DNA of 64,000 bases, taken from Candidatus Zixiibacteriota bacterium (GTDB lineage Bacteria > Zixibacteria > MSB-5A5 > GN15 > FEB-12). A model generated the notes under the pieces. The model saw only the letters and a program-made list of their open reading frames with translations, made no database searches and was not told the DNA's origin. This document shows positions 62,887 to 64,000 of this stretch, in pieces. The DNA is taken from the NCBI GenBank assembly GCA_040752815.1, contig JBFMGC010000005.1:46389-110388 (forward strand), given 5' to 3'. Within the stretch, counting starts at the first letter, position 1; every line of letters begins with the position of its first letter. A program made the position numbers and the translations under genes.

Positions 62887-63940
62887 TCAATTCGACACAT
62901 AGCCCGTATCTGGATTCGAAGGATCGGGCGCGGGGGAAGAGATGTTCACTTGTCCACGAACTGGTGACAGTAATCCGCGCCCTTGTGCCTCCTTCATCAC
63001 CATCAACATCGGTTTGAGGTTGTGTGCCCACCAAACACAAGTAGTGCCCTGCGGATCAGTCAGCTCCTGAGAGTGAATTGTCCTGTATGGGCACCCGCCC
63101 AAGCATAAGGGTAGCACTTCACATACCAATCCGAAATCCGTGAGCCAGAGCGGTGCGATATGCACCGACCATCCAGAAAGAGAACTCCTGGCTCGCCATG
63201 CATTGAGACGCTATATCAGGACAGGAATTCGAGTAGTGCACAGTCTGCCCGAAGTATAGGCGAATATTAGGTTTCGAATGCAAGCCATGGCCCCTGAGAA
63301 TGGAAAGCAACTCCGGAACATCCTCTGCGTTCCGCCGGTCTATGTTCACTCTGATGGACACTGCCGGTTTGCCTTTTTCTCCCATATAGCAGATATTGTC
63401 GAGTATTCGATCGAATGTTTCTCCTCCACCTCTCAGTGGTCTTCTCCTATCATGAACGTGCTTTGGCCCGTCTATGGTGATTTGGACGAACTTCACCTGA
63501 TTCTGCGCCAGGAACTCAACATTGTCTGGGGTCAGCAGGTAGCCAATCGTAATCATGCCACTGTGGTAGACGCTTTTCTTTGACTCGCAGATTCGCACAA
63601 ATCCAGTCGTTAAAGACTGGATTACATCCCTCGAAAGCAGAGGTTCTCCGCCGTACCACATGGCAAAGAATGCGGCGTTTTGCGGGATTTCCTTTTCGCA
63701 CAGATACAACAAGTGCTCTTGAACGCTCTTGGACATGTCGCTGTCCTGATCCACCGCCATGCAATGTATGTCCTTACTTTCGTAGCAATAGTCGCAGGCA
63801 AAGTTGCACCTGCAGGTGGGCACGATTGTCAAACCGAATCCCTGATGGCCAAACCGTGCCTGGTAGTGGGAGGCCCTGATGGCGTCCAATTCGTCCAGTT
63901 CGGCGGGTGTGACAAACCCACCCTCTTGCAGGTTAACCAC
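62887..63940 (-). pseudogene. Radical SAM/SPASM peptide maturase, frameshifted and shortened
   Basis: The N-terminal part (63940 to 63119, 273 codons) has the radical SAM cluster motif CNFACDYC (45-52), WYGGEPLL and the TIDGPKHVHDRRRP region. It ends at a TGA just after GFRIG. Another frame then gives CEVLPLCLGGCPYR and TTCVWWAHNLKPML, the C-x5-C-x3-C and last Cys of a SPASM domain, to the stop at 62887. The middle of the SPASM domain is missing, so a deletion with frameshift lies near 63120-63165. This is either real decay or an assembly error. It would modify the two peptides encoded next to it. Confidence 0.75.
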
Positions 63941-64000
63941 AAAATCGTCCTGTCCGTCGCCGTTGATTTCGCCCCGTGCGACTACATCGCATTATCGTTG

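Noticed and set aside
1-64000. CRISPR arrays, rRNA, tRNA, insertion sequences, phage genes
   Set aside because: No regular direct repeats with spacers, no conserved rRNA or tRNA stretches and no transposase or integrase frames were seen.

Overview
The window most resembles a Gram-negative bacterium of the FCB superphylum, probably a Zixibacteria-like lineage. That is inference from gene content: an LpxC-FabZ fusion, a full lipid A operon, a primary sigma factor lacking region 1.1, DUF3078 and DUF2480 proteins, a C-terminal FlgD-like sorting domain, and three secreted proteins that end in the same dockerin-like tail (CC.G..GD.N..G..EPTIGDV). The DNA is moderately GC-rich. No rRNA, tRNA, CRISPR array, integrase or transposase was found.

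Layout. 1-1.7 kb: end of a secreted PPC-domain protein, a secreted protein made of seven 35-residue repeats, and a scar holding the 3' end of a second sigma-70 gene. 1.8-6.3 kb: a GT-C membrane protein converging on htrA-rpoD. 6.5-10.8 kb: a tight operon (class II aldolase, an aminotransferase-fold protein lacking its PLP lysine, folB, folK, deoxynucleoside kinase, panB). 10.9-17.8 kb: DUF3078 outer-membrane protein, diaminopropionate ammonia-lyase, archaeal-type gatE-gatD, RNase D. 17.8-22.2 kb (minus): an FG-GAP/thrombospondin-3/dockerin protein and a thioredoxin-like exported protein whose frame is crossed by a TGA that looks like selenocysteine. 22.4-27.6 kb: GT-C/TPR protein, pdxS, and a small Fe-S cluster (Rrf2 regulator, IscA-like, DUF2480-like, ferredoxin). 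27.9-31.8 kb: four tandem pseudopilin paralogues. 31.8-47.3 kb (minus): saccharopine-dehydrogenase-like enzyme, a VWA membrane protein, then polyprenyl synthase, hydrolase, guaA, nadB, lpxK, waaA, lpxB, Gfo/Idh/MocA oxidoreductase, lpxA, lpxC-fabZ. 47.6-58.9 kb: a large M14 carboxypeptidase with cohesin and dockerin modules, a region-4-only sigma-like protein with an RHH partner, CPBP protease, a FlgD-tailed secreted protein and a DUF4097 protein.

58.9-64 kb (minus strand) looks like an undescribed ribosomal-peptide (RiPP) locus: a radical SAM/SPASM maturase that is broken in this sequence, two short cysteine-rich precursor peptides that share an M[NK]WI..P start and a CDYC motif and have strong ribosome-binding sites, a hairpin, a CPBP-family protease, an ABC-2 exporter pair and a Yip1 membrane protein. 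The two most notable observations are this locus and the candidate selenoprotein at 20.8-22.2 kb, where the TGA replaces the first cysteine of a CxxC motif and is followed 19 bases later by a 6-bp hairpin with a GGTCT loop.
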